Assembly: GCA_902766265.1 (NCBI GenBank)
Contig: CACXCY010000121.1
Span: forward strand, 1-15,589
Reading direction: 5' to 3'
Source: an uncultured Bacteroidota bacterium
GTDB lineage: Bacteria > Bacteroidota > Bacteroidia > Bacteroidales > P3
DNA length: 15,589 nucleotides
Shown: piece by piece, positions 1 to 8,069 of the stretch
How positions within the stretch are numbered: position 1 is the first letter of the stretch
Layout: every line of letters starts with the position of its first letter
Notes under the pieces: model-generated
Database searches by the model: none
What the model saw: only the letters and a program-made list of their open reading frames with translations
What the model was told of the DNA's origin: nothing
Made by a program: the position numbers and the translations under genes

Positions 1-1846
1 GAACACTAAAGTCGCTCCATGCTCTACCATTAGATGAAACCCAGTTATGTCCTGCCGCACCACCATTGGTACTAATGCAAGCAGGATAACCGCCAGCCGG
101 ATTATAGAAAGTTATCCATAATGATTGAGTAGGGTCAATGGCTACTGGAGTGGCAAAACTACAAGTCTGCCAACCGCCATCATACGTAAATGTACGACTC
201 ATTGTAGTCAGCTGCGTAGTCGGAGCAGTCGCAGTACCTGAAGAGACTGTAAGTTGATAATTTCCTAAAGCACCTACATATATCAACACATCCGAGAGCG
301 TACTTACGCCCACCAAATCTTCGGGTGGGATGCGGACGCCCCATCGACTATAACCCCATGCTGAATAATAACCATCTTCATCATAACCAACGGTGTCGCT
401 ACCTTCGTTGGACTCCTGCCGCAAGTAGACAGTATCCGTCGTGCCGCTCTGCGTCACAGTGAGGATTGCATTACGGGCAACGCCGGTAGTATTAGGGGCA
501 AAAGTAAGCGTCAGCGGGCTGACAGCGTAAGAGCCGCTGCCATTGCTGGCACTTAAAGTCACCCATGACTGGTTGCAGACAGCACTCCAGCGACTGCTAC
601 TGCTACCGGCCATAACATAAAGCGCCGTTGACTCGCCTGCACTGGCAGCATTTACGCTAACTTCACTCACATGAAGCACCGTTGAATCGGGCTCAATGCC
701 AAGCACCGCTCTTTGGCGCTGGGTGAACTGGTATGTGGTATTTCCAGATTGGGGATTCATCGCTGACACCGCATAATAGCCATCGCAACTGCCACGCCAA
801 CCCCAGTTAAAATGAAATTGGCTGGATGCATTGTAGCCATCGCATATAAAAGCGTGACCACCGGCATTGGCATCCGATGCGCTATAAAGCATGGGACGAT
901 GGGCATCGAGCTCAGGTTTTAAAGCCGCAATCCATTCTGCGTCAGAGAGAGAATCCTCCACCTTGCCGATAGATCTTATAGTGGACTTATAGCCAAAATA
1001 ACGCACCAGTGAGTTAAATGCACTGGCATTAGCAATGGAACCGCTATATGTCAGGGAGCCGCTACCGGTTGGACCGTAATCCATCTCCACAGAAACGCCA
1101 ATATGGTACAACAACGTAGCAACGGCATTCTTTTCTACATTAGTACTCAAATTGGAAAGTGCATTAGGCATGTCCGACCAAGAGTAGGAGGCGCTGCCAA
1201 AGTCGGCAGCCAACGTCCCGTATGTGGGGTGGGTATAACTATGGGAGCCGATGCCGTGTTTGGGATAATTCCAGTATTTCATAACTTGGCCTGTCGCCGT
1301 AGCCACGCAACCAGTGAGAGCATGACCTGTATTATTACCATTATCCTCAGGACAGTAGTTGTTGTAATAGGGTGACTGTCCCCATGTAGTTGAGATCAGA
1401 GGGTTCACCTGTGCACCCTGTGGCGGCTCATAACTGCCATCGAGCAAGGATGCCCAGAAACGGTCTATCTCAGGGGTGCTCTCAATATGGTTCTCTGTCA
1501 CATAGCGCACCTGTTCGTCGCGGCCCCTAAGCCACTCGTCCAAGTTGGCAGGAAGTTCTCCACTGCCCCAGCCATTGGCGTCGGAATAGCCAATAATGGG
1601 CACCACATGGTCATCGGCAGCGATGACGACAAAACCTTGTCCGTTTTTGTACTCAAACACATAAAACGTGCTGTAGGGCGTGGTCTGCAGCGTCCAGCTG
1701 GCAGCCGGGGTGACGATGCCGTTGTTGCAGGTCTTTTGCCAGAACGTCTGCGCAGCGCGCTGGGCAGTCTGCTTGTCAACAGGATTGGCAATGACATTGG
1801 ACAGAAGGGCCAGGCACACAGCCAAGAAAATACAAGTTTTTTTCAT
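1..1846 (-). CDS. C10 family (streptopain-like) secreted cysteine protease with BACON domain, 3' end missing
   Basis: The minus frame is open from the ATG at 1846 to the window edge (at least 615 codons), so the C-terminus is missing. An N-terminal signal peptide (MKK, hydrophobic core, likely cleavage after Ala20 in VIA-NP) sends it across the inner membrane. Residues about 24-130 fit the inhibitory prodomain of C10 peptidases. The catalytic domain carries Cys180 in TGCVATATGQVMKYW and His331 in GGHAF, followed by NWGWRG near 347-352, the same order as in SpeB/streptopain and interpain. Residues about 390-478 read as a BACON beta-sandwich ending in a VYLRQES-like strand. Residues 479-615 look like another beta-rich domain I cannot name. 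The family are secreted papain-fold proteases activated by prodomain removal. Whether it ends in a type IX secretion domain cannot be seen. It diverges from usp across a long gap. The family call is firm; the substrate is unknown. Confidence 0.93.
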   Translation of the reverse strand, partial: MKKTCIFLAVCLALLSNVIANPVDKQTAQRAAQTFWQKTCNNGIVTPAASWTLQTTPYSTFYVFEYKNGQGFVVIAADDHVVPIIGYSDANGWGSGELPANLDEWLRGRDEQVRYVTENHIESTPEIDRFWASLLDGSYEPPQGAQVNPLISTTWGQSPYYNNYCPEDNGNNTGHALTGCVATATGQVMKYWNYPKHGIGSHSYTHPTYGTLAADFGSASYSWSDMPNALSNLSTNVEKNAVATLLYHIGVSVEMDYGPTGSGSLTYSGSIANASAFNSLVRYFGYKSTIRSIGKVEDSLSDAEWIAALKPELDAHRPMLYSASDANAGGHAFICDGYNASSQFHFNWGWRGSCDGYYAVSAMNPQSGNTTYQFTQRQRAVLGIEPDSTVLHVSEVSVNAASAGESTALYVMAGSSSSRWSAVCNQSWVTLSASNGSGSYAVSPLTLTFAPNTTGVARNAILTVTQSGTTDTVYLRQESNEGSDTVGYDEDGYYSAWGYSRWGVRIPPEDLVGVSTLSDVLIYVGALGNYQLTVSSGTATAPTTQLTTMSRTFTYDGGWQTCSFATPVAIDPTQSLWITFYNPAGGYPACISTNGGAAGHNWVSSNGRAWSDFSV

Positions 1847-2075
1847 GATATGGAGTTTTTCCTTATTCGACAGAAATCGTGACTCTACTTTCGACCCTTA
1901 CGACAAGAGCTTCAAACGAGCGTACAACTTCCTCATATTTTTGCTTTTGTTTTGTTATATTGGCCTCCCTTACGGAGAATAATGTTCAAATTCTATATCA
2001 ACCCTAACACTAACTACCTGTATTATATATATTTTCTAATACGATACAAAACATGGCACGCAGTATAAAATTATG

Positions 2076-2083
2076 CAAACTTA
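2076..2083 (-). promoter_or_regulatory. Candidate -7 box for the C10 protease
   Basis: Read on the minus strand this is TAAGTTTG, an exact match to the Bacteroidota -7 consensus TAnnTTTG. It would start transcription near 2068 and leave a 5' leader of about 220 nt before the ATG at 1846. No clear TTG -33 element lies at the usual 19-bp spacing, so this is a match to one box only. Confidence 0.35.
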
Positions 2084-2301
2084 CAAAAGTTTTTTAATAT
2101 ATAAAAATAAATGGCGGAGGTATTAACATTTTTTTTGAATATCTGACACAGTATTGACATCCAATCACAAATAATGGAGCATCCACCAGCTGCATTTTCT
2201 CTTCTTCTCAGCCACTCATTTCTGCTCACGCAAAAATGTTAAAACTTTTACCATAGTGTCTACAAAAATTAACATTTCGAGCCAAAAAACGCATCAAAAA
2301 A

Positions 2302-2356
2302 GTTACTGCCATGTTACTGGCATGTTACTGTCAAGTTACTAGCAAGTTACTGACAG
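2302..2356 (+). repeat. Five-unit 11-bp direct repeat array (core GTTACTG)
   Basis: Five contiguous 11-bp units are visible: GTTACTGCCAT, GTTACTGGCAT, GTTACTGTCAA, GTTACTAGCAA, GTTACTGACAG. The next 11 bases (GATACTTATTG) look like a decayed sixth unit. The GTTACT core is invariant in the five and the last four bases vary. Spacing is exactly 11 bp, close to one helical turn. It lies about 320 bp upstream of usp and 450 bp upstream of the protease start. Confidence 0.9.
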
Positions 2357-2403
2357 GATACTTATTGTGCTGATAACTAATACATTAATCAAAAATCGCC
2401 AAT

Positions 2404-2418
2404 TGTTAAAATTTAACA
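2404..2418. promoter_or_regulatory. 15-bp inverted repeat, operator-like
   Basis: TGTTAAA, one central A, then TTTAACA forms a perfect palindrome. Its right half contains TTAACAT, a heptamer that recurs in either orientation at 2123, 2236 and 2269 in the same gap. A dimeric regulator binding here is a guess; no protein can be assigned. Confidence 0.35.
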
Positions 2419-2608
2419 TATTAAACCTATAGAAATCCGACCACTATTATGCTACCTGCCCCCCTGTTCAAGATGCTTTTTTTTGAGACAATTCCAACTC
2501 CACCAGCAGATCCTTTATACGGACCATCCGTCTAAGTCAGCAATATTTTTAATTTAGCAAATACTAAAATAAGAGAGGAGACGTTTTAGAAATAACAAAA
2601 CGAGGAAT

Positions 2609-2622
2609 TGCGGTGTACCGCA
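2609..2622. promoter_or_regulatory. Small palindrome in the usp leader
   Basis: TGCGGT-GT-ACCGCA is a perfect inverted repeat ending about 52 bases before the usp ATG. It is GC-rich in an AT-rich leader. As DNA it could be an operator. As RNA it would give only a 5-bp stem with a 4-base loop. Confidence 0.3.
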
Positions 2623-2674
2623 CATTGGCGACACCGAATTATCCAACTCATTACAAAGACAATACTACCGAAAC

Positions 2675-3508
2675 ATGAAATCAATTATTGTAGGTACCGA
2701 CTTTTCGAAGGGTTCATACGTTGCCCTTGAAGTTGCTGTTGACATCGCCAATAAAATGGGCACTGACATCAAACTGGTGTGGGTACGCAAAGAGAAGAAA
2801 CTGGTGTCGAACGAACAGATGGACGAGGCCGAGCGTCTGGCCGAGGACAAGATGCAGCAACTATGCGACCAGCACAATACACGCATGACTGCCGGCAAGA
2901 TAACTTGGGAAATCAAGAGAGGACATGTAGCCACTGTCATCAGCGAAGAGGCCAAGAAATACAATGCTCCCATGATTGTCATCGGTACCAACGGTGCCTC
3001 TGGTTTTGAAAAATACATGATAGGCAGCACCGCCGTCCGCATCGTGCAGGATGCCCCGTGCCCCACCCTCACCATCCGCGAAGGTTTTAACTTCCACAAA
3101 GCCCTTGAGAACATCGTGGTGCCTATCCGCGTCAACATCAACTCGCGCCAGAAAGTGGCTCCCGCCGCTGAGATAGCACGCATCTTCGGTTCCACCGTAC
3201 ACATTCTCGGACTGATTGAGTCGGCCCAGGACGCCTACACCCTCAAGCTCTATCTCAAACAGGTGGAGACCTACTTTGCCAATATCGGTATCCCCTACAC
3301 CACCGTGGGACGCCGCTACGAGAACTACTCCGACACCCTGCTCGAATATGCTACCAGCATCAATGCCGACCTCGTGGTCATCAACACCGAACAGGACCGC
3401 CTGCTGGCACGCCTCTTCCTCGGCACCAATGCCCAGCAGATAGTCAACAAGTCGCAGATTCCCGTACTCAGCATCCATCCCGAAGACATTGGAAGCATTG
3501 CACGCTAA
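2675..3508 (+). CDS. Universal stress protein, tandem UspA domains
   Basis: A 277-residue cytoplasmic protein with two UspA (Rossmann-like) domains, about residues 1-137 and 145-277. The first opens with strand MKSIIVGTDFS, which supplies the Asp9 typical of nucleotide-binding Usps. It carries the ATP-binding pattern G-2x-G-9x-G-S/T as Gly104, Gly107 and Gly117-Ser118-Thr119. The second domain keeps the terminal FLGTN...IPVLSI strand pattern but has lost the full glycine motif, so it is probably a non-binding partner. Tandem Usps of this length are common in Bacteroidota and are linked in general to starvation and stress survival. The ATG follows a leader holding a short palindrome. The 3' end overlaps the next gene by 20 bp, which suggests translational coupling. 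The family call is secure; the exact role is not. Confidence 0.92.
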   Translation: MKSIIVGTDFSKGSYVALEVAVDIANKMGTDIKLVWVRKEKKLVSNEQMDEAERLAEDKMQQLCDQHNTRMTAGKITWEIKRGHVATVISEEAKKYNAPMIVIGTNGASGFEKYMIGSTAVRIVQDAPCPTLTIREGFNFHKALENIVVPIRVNINSRQKVAPAAEIARIFGSTVHILGLIESAQDAYTLKLYLKQVETYFANIGIPYTTVGRRYENYSDTLLEYATSINADLVVINTEQDRLLARLFLGTNAQQIVNKSQIPVLSIHPEDIGSIAR

Positions 3509-4748
3509 CGACGTCATCATCGTCGGGGCCGGTGCCGCCGGTATGATGGCAGCCCTTTGCGCCGCCGGCGACGGAGAACGCGTCCTGCTGCTGGAGAAGA
3601 TGGACCAACCCGGTCGCAAACTCCGCATCACAGGCAAGGGTCGCTGCAACCTCACCAATACCGCTCCGCTGAAAGATTTTCTGGAGCATACGGGCTCCGA
3701 CAGCCGCTTTCTCCGCAACTGTTTTGCACGATTCTTCAACCACGAGTTGATGGATTTCTTCGAAAACCACGACGTGCCACTCATCGTGGAGCGAGGCAAC
3801 CGGGTATACCCCAAAAGCGGCAAGGCGCTTGATATTTTTCTCGCCCTTATCAATACCATTGAAAGGCATCCACTCATCACCATTGCCAAAAGCCATCCCG
3901 TCAAAGAGCTTATGACCGCTGATGGCGCCATACGTGGCATCCGTCTCGCCGATGGCACCTGCCAACTTGCCAAGAAGGTCATCCTTGCCACAGGAGGTGA
4001 GTCCTACCCCCTAACAGGTTCCACTGGTGACGGTTACCGTCTGGCACAGCAGGCAGGACACACCATTGTTCCTACCGTCCCATCGCTGGTTCCTTTGGTT
4101 TGTGCCGAACCTATAGCACCCGACCTTGTAGGTTTCCTGCTCAAAAACGTCGGTCTCAGCATCACTCGCCCCGATGGGAAGAAAGTGTGCGACTTTTTTG
4201 GCGAAATGACATTCATCGACAACGGCATAGCAGGCCCTATCGTACTCTCTGCCAGCCGTATCGTCAGCCGTATGTTGCACAATGGCGAACAACTCATTGC
4301 CCATATCGACCTCAAGCCCGCCTTGGATACCGCGCGGCTGGACAAACGTCTCATCGACGACCTCAACAGCAACGGCACCCGCTTACTGCACGACGCCATG
4401 CGCATGTGGCTGCCTGCAGAGATGGTACCGCTGGCACTGGAACGCACACGCATAGCAAAATACAAACGTCTCAACCAAGTCAACGGCGAGGAACGGCGCA
4501 AGATTCTCCACTTCCTTAAAGGACAGACATGCTCCTTCACCCTGACCGGTACCCGCGGTTTCGACGAAGCCGTGGTCACCCAAGGGGGCGTATGTCTCAA
4601 AGAGGTCAACCCAAAGACTATGGAATCCCGACTGGTCAAAGGACTCTATTTGGCAGGCGAAGTTCTTGACCTTGACGCCGACACAGGCGGCTACAACCTC
4701 CAGATTGCCTTCTCTACCGGTTTTGTGGCCGGCCACGCACAGGTGTGA
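3489..4748 (+). CDS. HI0933/BaiN-family flavoprotein (NAD(P)/FAD-dependent oxidoreductase), TTG start
   Basis: The 419-residue product is a Rossmann FAD-binding protein of the HI0933 family, typically 390-420 residues. The dinucleotide-binding GxGxxG is Gly13-Gly15-Gly18 (VGAGAAG). The family signature PGRKLRITGKGRCNLTN spans residues 41-57. ATGGESYPLTGSTGDGY marks the second FAD-contact region, and the C-terminus holds the usual GGVCLKEV and GLYLAGEVLDLDADTGGYNLQIAF blocks. No ATG exists between the upstream in-frame stop (3441) and the FAD motif, so translation must begin at TTG 3489 or TTG 3498. Both lie inside the end of usp, so usp translation probably delivers ribosomes. Members of this family include flavoproteins of unknown or disputed substrate, so no reaction is assigned. 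It converges on yraN with only 2 bp between the stops. Confidence 0.93.
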   Translation: MEALHANDVIIVGAGAAGMMAALCAAGDGERVLLLEKMDQPGRKLRITGKGRCNLTNTAPLKDFLEHTGSDSRFLRNCFARFFNHELMDFFENHDVPLIVERGNRVYPKSGKALDIFLALINTIERHPLITIAKSHPVKELMTADGAIRGIRLADGTCQLAKKVILATGGESYPLTGSTGDGYRLAQQAGHTIVPTVPSLVPLVCAEPIAPDLVGFLLKNVGLSITRPDGKKVCDFFGEMTFIDNGIAGPIVLSASRIVSRMLHNGEQLIAHIDLKPALDTARLDKRLIDDLNSNGTRLLHDAMRMWLPAEMVPLALERTRIAKYKRLNQVNGEERRKILHFLKGQTCSFTLTGTRGFDEAVVTQGGVCLKEVNPKTMESRLVKGLYLAGEVLDLDADTGGYNLQIAFSTGFVAGHAQV

Positions 4749-4750
4749 CA

Positions 4751-5113
4751 CTACCCTACAGTGGTAAATGCATTAGGGATGTGACTGACTTGGCACCCTG
4801 TCTGATTGAGCAGCACGGTGACAATGTCGAAACGAACCTCCTCGGTGCGGCGGTTTTGAAGCACATAAGCATTGGCCAAGCGGATGCAGGAAAGTTGTTT
4901 CTTGCGGTTGACAAACATTTCGGGTGCCCCGAATGTGTCGTTGCGGCGTGTTTTCACCTCCACAAAAACAATGGTGTGGTCCTTGTAGGCGATGATATCC
5001 GCCTCCAAGCGTCCCTGCCGCCAATTGGTCTCAAGGATTTCATATCCCTGCTCCACCAGATAGCGGCGGGCGGCCTCCTCGCCAATCTTGCCCATTTCGT
5101 TATGCTGCGCCAT
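4751..5113 (-). CDS. yraN: YraN family (UPF0102) endonuclease-like protein
   Basis: A 120-residue protein with the UPF0102 layout: GxxGEEAARRYLVEQGYEILETNWR at the N-terminus (residues about 8-32), then a restriction-endonuclease-like core with Glu38, Asp40 (EADIIA) and the EVKTR motif near 52-56. These acidic and lysine residues match the PD-(D/E)xK pattern of the fold. Length is normal for the family, whose role is poorly defined; links to DNA repair or recombination come from the fold. The gene starts 26 bp after ABC-F on the same strand and probably shares its transcript. Its stop lies 2 bp from the convergent flavoprotein stop, with no hairpin terminator between. Confidence 0.93.
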   Translation of the reverse strand: MAQHNEMGKIGEEAARRYLVEQGYEILETNWRQGRLEADIIAYKDHTIVFVEVKTRRNDTFGAPEMFVNRKKQLSCIRLANAYVLQNRRTEEVRFDIVTVLLNQTGCQVSHIPNAFTTVG

Positions 5114-5139
5114 GATGGTATAATGAATTATTATTCACA

Positions 5140-7071
5140 TCAACCGACGAAAGCATCCAACGCGATGGTGGCATCCTCCCATTCGGCCATTTTCTTTTCC
5201 AGCGCGTCCTTCAACTGCTGGTATTCCTTGTAGAAATCAGGATTCGTTGACTCAGCACTTCCCGATGCCAACAACGCATCCTTGGCATCAATCTGCGATT
5301 CCAACGCCTCTACCTCTTTCTCCACTTTCTCTACCGCACCGCGCAACTTGCGCAACTCGCGCTCCCTTTCCTTCGATTGCTGGTAGTTCAGTTTGTTTTG
5401 CGACACAGCCGACTCTTGCGATGCCGAGGTCTTCTTTATCGTTTCCAGCGCCTGAAGATTCTCTATCTTGCGATGATCCAAGAACTCAAAGATGTCGCCC
5501 TTGAATTCATGCACGGCACCGTCGCGGAATTCGTAGAGCGTATCGGTGAGCCCCTGCAGGAAATCACGGTCGTGCGACACCACGATAAGGGTGCCGTCGT
5601 ACTGCAGCAGGGCGTTCTTGAGGATGTCCTTGGAGTCCATGTCCAAGTGATTGGTCGGCTCGTCGAGTACCAGCAGATTGCATGGCGTGAGCAGCAGTTT
5701 TGCCAATGCCAGCCGTGCCTTTTCGCCACCCGAGAGCACTTTGACCTTCTTCTCGATGTCGTCGGCGTCGAAAAGAAAACTGCCCAGGATGTTGCGTATC
5801 TTGGGGCGTATGTCGCCCACGGCGATGTCGTCTATCGTCTGGAACACCGTCTTGTCGCCGTCCAGCATCGCTGCCTGGTTCTGTGCGTAGTAACCCAACT
5901 GCACCTGATGCCCCAATCGGCACACGCCTGTATGGTCGGTGATGTCGCCCACGATGATTTTGGCCAATGTTGTCTTGCCCTCACCATTGCGACCCACGAA
6001 AGCGACCTTGCTGCCTTTCAGTATGGTGAAGTCCACATTGTCGAACACCTGATGGTCGCCAAATGCCTTGCCCAGACGGGAGGCCTCCACCACTATCTTA
6101 CCGCTGTGTGGTGCGGGAGGAAACTGGAAGTGGATGCTCTCCGTCGATACTTCGTCCACCGTGACGGTATCCATCTTCTCCAGCATCTTGATGCGGCTCT
6201 GCACCTGCTTCGACTTGGTGGCCTTGTAACGGAAGCGCTCTATGAATGCCTCTATCTGCGCCACCTGCCGTTGCTGGTTGGTGAGCGACGCCATCTGACT
6301 GGCGCGACGTTCCTCACGCTGCACCACGTACTCCGAATAGGAGGTCTTGTAGTCGTATATGCGGCCTGCGGTGATTTCTATGGTACGGGTGGTGATATTG
6401 TCGAGGAATGTGCGGTCGTGCGACACCAATACCACCGCCCCAGGATAGGTCTGCAGGAAGTTCTCCAGCCATTGTATGCTCTCGATGTCGAGGTGGTTGG
6501 TGGGCTCGTCAAGCAAGAGGAAGTTGGGACGTTTCAGCAGCAACTTGGCCAACTCCACGCGCATCTGCCATCCGCCGCTGAATTCGGCTACGGGACGTGC
6601 GAAGTCGGCATGACGGAAGCCCAATCCGAGCAGTATCTTCTCGGCCTGTTCCTGACGGCTGCCGCCGCCGAGCATGGCAATTTGCTCCGTCACGTCGTGG
6701 TGACGGTTGAGGAGTTTCGTATAGTTGTCCGACTCATAGTCAGTGCGCTCGGCAATCTCCTGCGTCAGCCGTTCCTGCAGTTGTTCCAACGCATCGATGG
6801 CCTCGAAAGCCGTCAGCGTCTCGGCAATCACGGTCTGCCTACTGTCGGGCACCATTTCCTGCGGCAGGTAGCCCACCGTCTGGTCCGAGGCCACCACGAT
6901 GGTGCCTGTCTCCGGCTCCTGCCAGCCGCAGAGTATCTTCAGCAGTGTGGACTTTCCGGCGCCGTTCTTGCCCACCAGGCCTATGCGGTCGCGGTCGCCC
7001 ACGTTAAAGGTGACGTTGCAAAAAAGATTCTGTCCGGTGAACTGCACCGAGAGGTTGTTGACCGATATCAT
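5140..7071 (-). CDS. ABC-F family ATPase (Uup/YheS-like)
   Basis: From the ATG at 7071 this encodes 643 residues with two ABC ATPase domains and no membrane segments, the ABC-F plan. These proteins act on ribosomes, resolving stalls or antibiotic-bound states. Domain 1 has Walker A GKNGAGKS (about 34-41), signature FSGGW and Walker B LLLDEPTNHLD. Domain 2 has Walker A GRNGEGKT, signature LSGGEKARLALAKLL and LLVLDEPTNHLD. Between them lies the basic, helical P-site tRNA interaction linker (SRIKMLEKMD region). The last 100 residues or so form a charged coiled coil ending near YKEYQQLKDALEKKMAEWE, as in Uup/YheS. The frame extends nine codons upstream to a TTG at 7098, but the ATG directly precedes the conserved ISVNNLSVQF strand. 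A hairpin terminator lies 36 bases upstream, so expression probably depends on readthrough from tonB or a promoter within it. The protein cannot be sorted into housekeeping or resistance types from this view. Confidence 0.95.
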   Translation of the reverse strand: MISVNNLSVQFTGQNLFCNVTFNVGDRDRIGLVGKNGAGKSTLLKILCGWQEPETGTIVVASDQTVGYLPQEMVPDSRQTVIAETLTAFEAIDALEQLQERLTQEIAERTDYESDNYTKLLNRHHDVTEQIAMLGGGSRQEQAEKILLGLGFRHADFARPVAEFSGGWQMRVELAKLLLKRPNFLLLDEPTNHLDIESIQWLENFLQTYPGAVVLVSHDRTFLDNITTRTIEITAGRIYDYKTSYSEYVVQREERRASQMASLTNQQRQVAQIEAFIERFRYKATKSKQVQSRIKMLEKMDTVTVDEVSTESIHFQFPPAPHSGKIVVEASRLGKAFGDHQVFDNVDFTILKGSKVAFVGRNGEGKTTLAKIIVGDITDHTGVCRLGHQVQLGYYAQNQAAMLDGDKTVFQTIDDIAVGDIRPKIRNILGSFLFDADDIEKKVKVLSGGEKARLALAKLLLTPCNLLVLDEPTNHLDMDSKDILKNALLQYDGTLIVVSHDRDFLQGLTDTLYEFRDGAVHEFKGDIFEFLDHRKIENLQALETIKKTSASQESAVSQNKLNYQQSKERERELRKLRGAVEKVEKEVEALESQIDAKDALLASGSAESTNPDFYKEYQQLKDALEKKMAEWEDATIALDAFVG

Positions 7072-7106
7072 GGGTGTTGTGTCGGGTACAGCCGTCAATC
7101 AACACA

Positions 7107-7132
7107 AAAGCCACCTCGTTGGAGGCGGCTTT
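7107..7132 (-). terminator. Rho-independent terminator after tonB
   Basis: AAAGCC (7107-7112) pairs with GGCTTT (7127-7132), then after one A/C mismatch CCTC (7114-7117) pairs with GAGG (7122-7125), leaving a 4-base loop. Read on the minus strand the stem is followed by TTTTGTGTT. It sits 22 bases after the tonB stop and 36 bases before the ABC-F ATG. Confidence 0.75.
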
Positions 7133-7154
7133 CATGCTATGTGCGGCAAAAATG

Positions 7155-7847
7155 TTATTTCAGGGTGAAGCGCACGGGGAGATTGAACTCCGTACGGACG
7201 GCTTTGCCTCTCTGCTTGCCGGGTTTCCACTTGGGCATGGCCTTGACCACGCGCACAGCTTCGTTACCGCAGCCACCGCCGATGTCACGCATCACGCGGA
7301 CATTGCTGATGGAACCGTCTTTCTCGACGACGAAACGCACAAACACCTGACCTTCGATGTTGCCGTTGCGGGCCAAGTCGGGGTATTTGATGTTTTCGCC
7401 AAGGTACTTGTACAGTTCAGCATCGCCGCCAGGGAATCCGGGCTGCTCTTCGACGAACACGAAGATTTCCTCTTCGACCACCTCCTGCTCTTCTTCAATC
7501 TCCACAGGGGTGAAGGCCTCGGCGGCCTTGTTGGCGTCGTCGCCCATATCCAAGATACCGAGCTCGTGCTCCGATTCAGCATCGTTCTCGATGATGTTAA
7601 CCTCTGTGACAACTTCGGGGGCTTCGGGCTCTGGGGGTTCAGGCGGTTGCTCCTCCTCGGCGGTCTGGATGAGGGTCTCGTCGACCTCGTCGAGAGCGGT
7701 GCGTGTCTGCACGACAATCTCCTCTTGGTCGTACGACTTGATGTTGAAAGCTAATAGCGCGATGGCAAGAATGGCCACCAGACCTATTTCAAGATAGAGA
7801 CCTTTCTTTTTTTCAAGGTCTGCTTGGGGACTTTTCTTTGCTTCCAT
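7155..7847 (-). CDS. tonB: Energy transducer TonB
   Basis: This 230-residue protein has the TonB layout: a short charged cytoplasmic N-terminus, one membrane helix (about 17-35, GLYLEIGLVAILAIALLAF), a long acidic and proline-rich periplasmic stretch with PPEPPEPEAPE near 69-79, and the C-terminal TonB domain (about 140-230). That domain has the Bacteroidota pattern FPGGDAELYKYLGENIKYPDLA...GQVFVRFVVEKDGSISNVRV...MPKWKPGKQRGKAVRTEFNLPVRFTL. With ExbB and ExbD, which are absent here, TonB carries proton-motive energy to outer-membrane SusC-type and siderophore transporters. Bacteroidota genomes carry many paralogues, so its receptor partner is unknown. The spacer is unusually rich in Glu where enterobacterial TonB has Lys-Pro repeats; this is common in the phylum. 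It is followed by a hairpin terminator. Its promoter must lie in the divergent gap shared with mutA. Confidence 0.95.
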   Translation of the reverse strand: MEAKKSPQADLEKKKGLYLEIGLVAILAIALLAFNIKSYDQEEIVVQTRTALDEVDETLIQTAEEEQPPEPPEPEAPEVVTEVNIIENDAESEHELGILDMGDDANKAAEAFTPVEIEEEQEVVEEEIFVFVEEQPGFPGGDAELYKYLGENIKYPDLARNGNIEGQVFVRFVVEKDGSISNVRVMRDIGGGCGNEAVRVVKAMPKWKPGKQRGKAVRTEFNLPVRFTLK

Positions 7848-7910
7848 GTTATTTATTTTTAATTGTTTGTTACATTATTCACAGAGTAGACACCCTACCC
7901 TTTCAGTTTG

Positions 7911-7918
7911 CTAAATTA
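7911..7918 (-). promoter_or_regulatory. Weak candidate -7 box for tonB
   Basis: Read on the minus strand this is TAATTTAG, one base off TAnnTTTG, about 64 bases before the tonB ATG. No -33 TTG lies at 19-bp spacing. The 12-mer TAATTTAGCAAA that includes it also occurs at 2550-2561 upstream of usp, where it could play the same part. Confidence 0.25.
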
Positions 7919-8069
7919 CTACTTTTTTCTGAATTGTGGACACGTCCCTGTTAAAAAAAACGTTAATTAAACACAAAACCACTCTCTCTCATAACTTTAT
8001 ACAAACCTATTTTTCCACTGCGCGCCGCTCCTTTTTCCTCCTGTCTTGGACTGGCCCGGGTGGCGGCGA

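Larger units (their letters stand above)
1847..2674. other. 828-bp divergent intergenic region, C10 protease / usp
   Basis: This long AT-rich gap separates the minus-strand protease from the plus-strand usp gene. I see no convincing protein-coding or tRNA gene in it. It holds a candidate minus-strand -7 box (2076-2083), four TTAACAT heptamers in either orientation (2123, 2236, 2269, 2413), an 11-bp direct-repeat array (2302-2356), a 15-bp inverted repeat (2404-2418) and a small palindrome in the usp leader (2609-2622). A translatable frame overlapping the protease start and running to 1982 has no family signature and is not believed. Confidence 0.7.

Noticed and set aside
18..50. tRNA-like string (GCTCTACCATTAGA)
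   Set aside because: It lies within the open protease frame and lacks acceptor and T-arm sequence on either strand.
1680..1982. 100-codon plus-strand frame over the protease start
   Set aside because: It is mostly antisense to the signal peptide and prodomain, and the remaining hydrophobic tail is AT-rich leader DNA without a family match.
2861..3991. 376-codon minus frame across usp and the flavoprotein
   Set aside because: It is a shadow of two genes with clear family motifs.
5377..7350. 657-codon open frame on the plus strand opposite the ABC-F gene
   Set aside because: It is antisense to a gene with full Walker and signature motifs and also runs across the terminator; no domain is visible.
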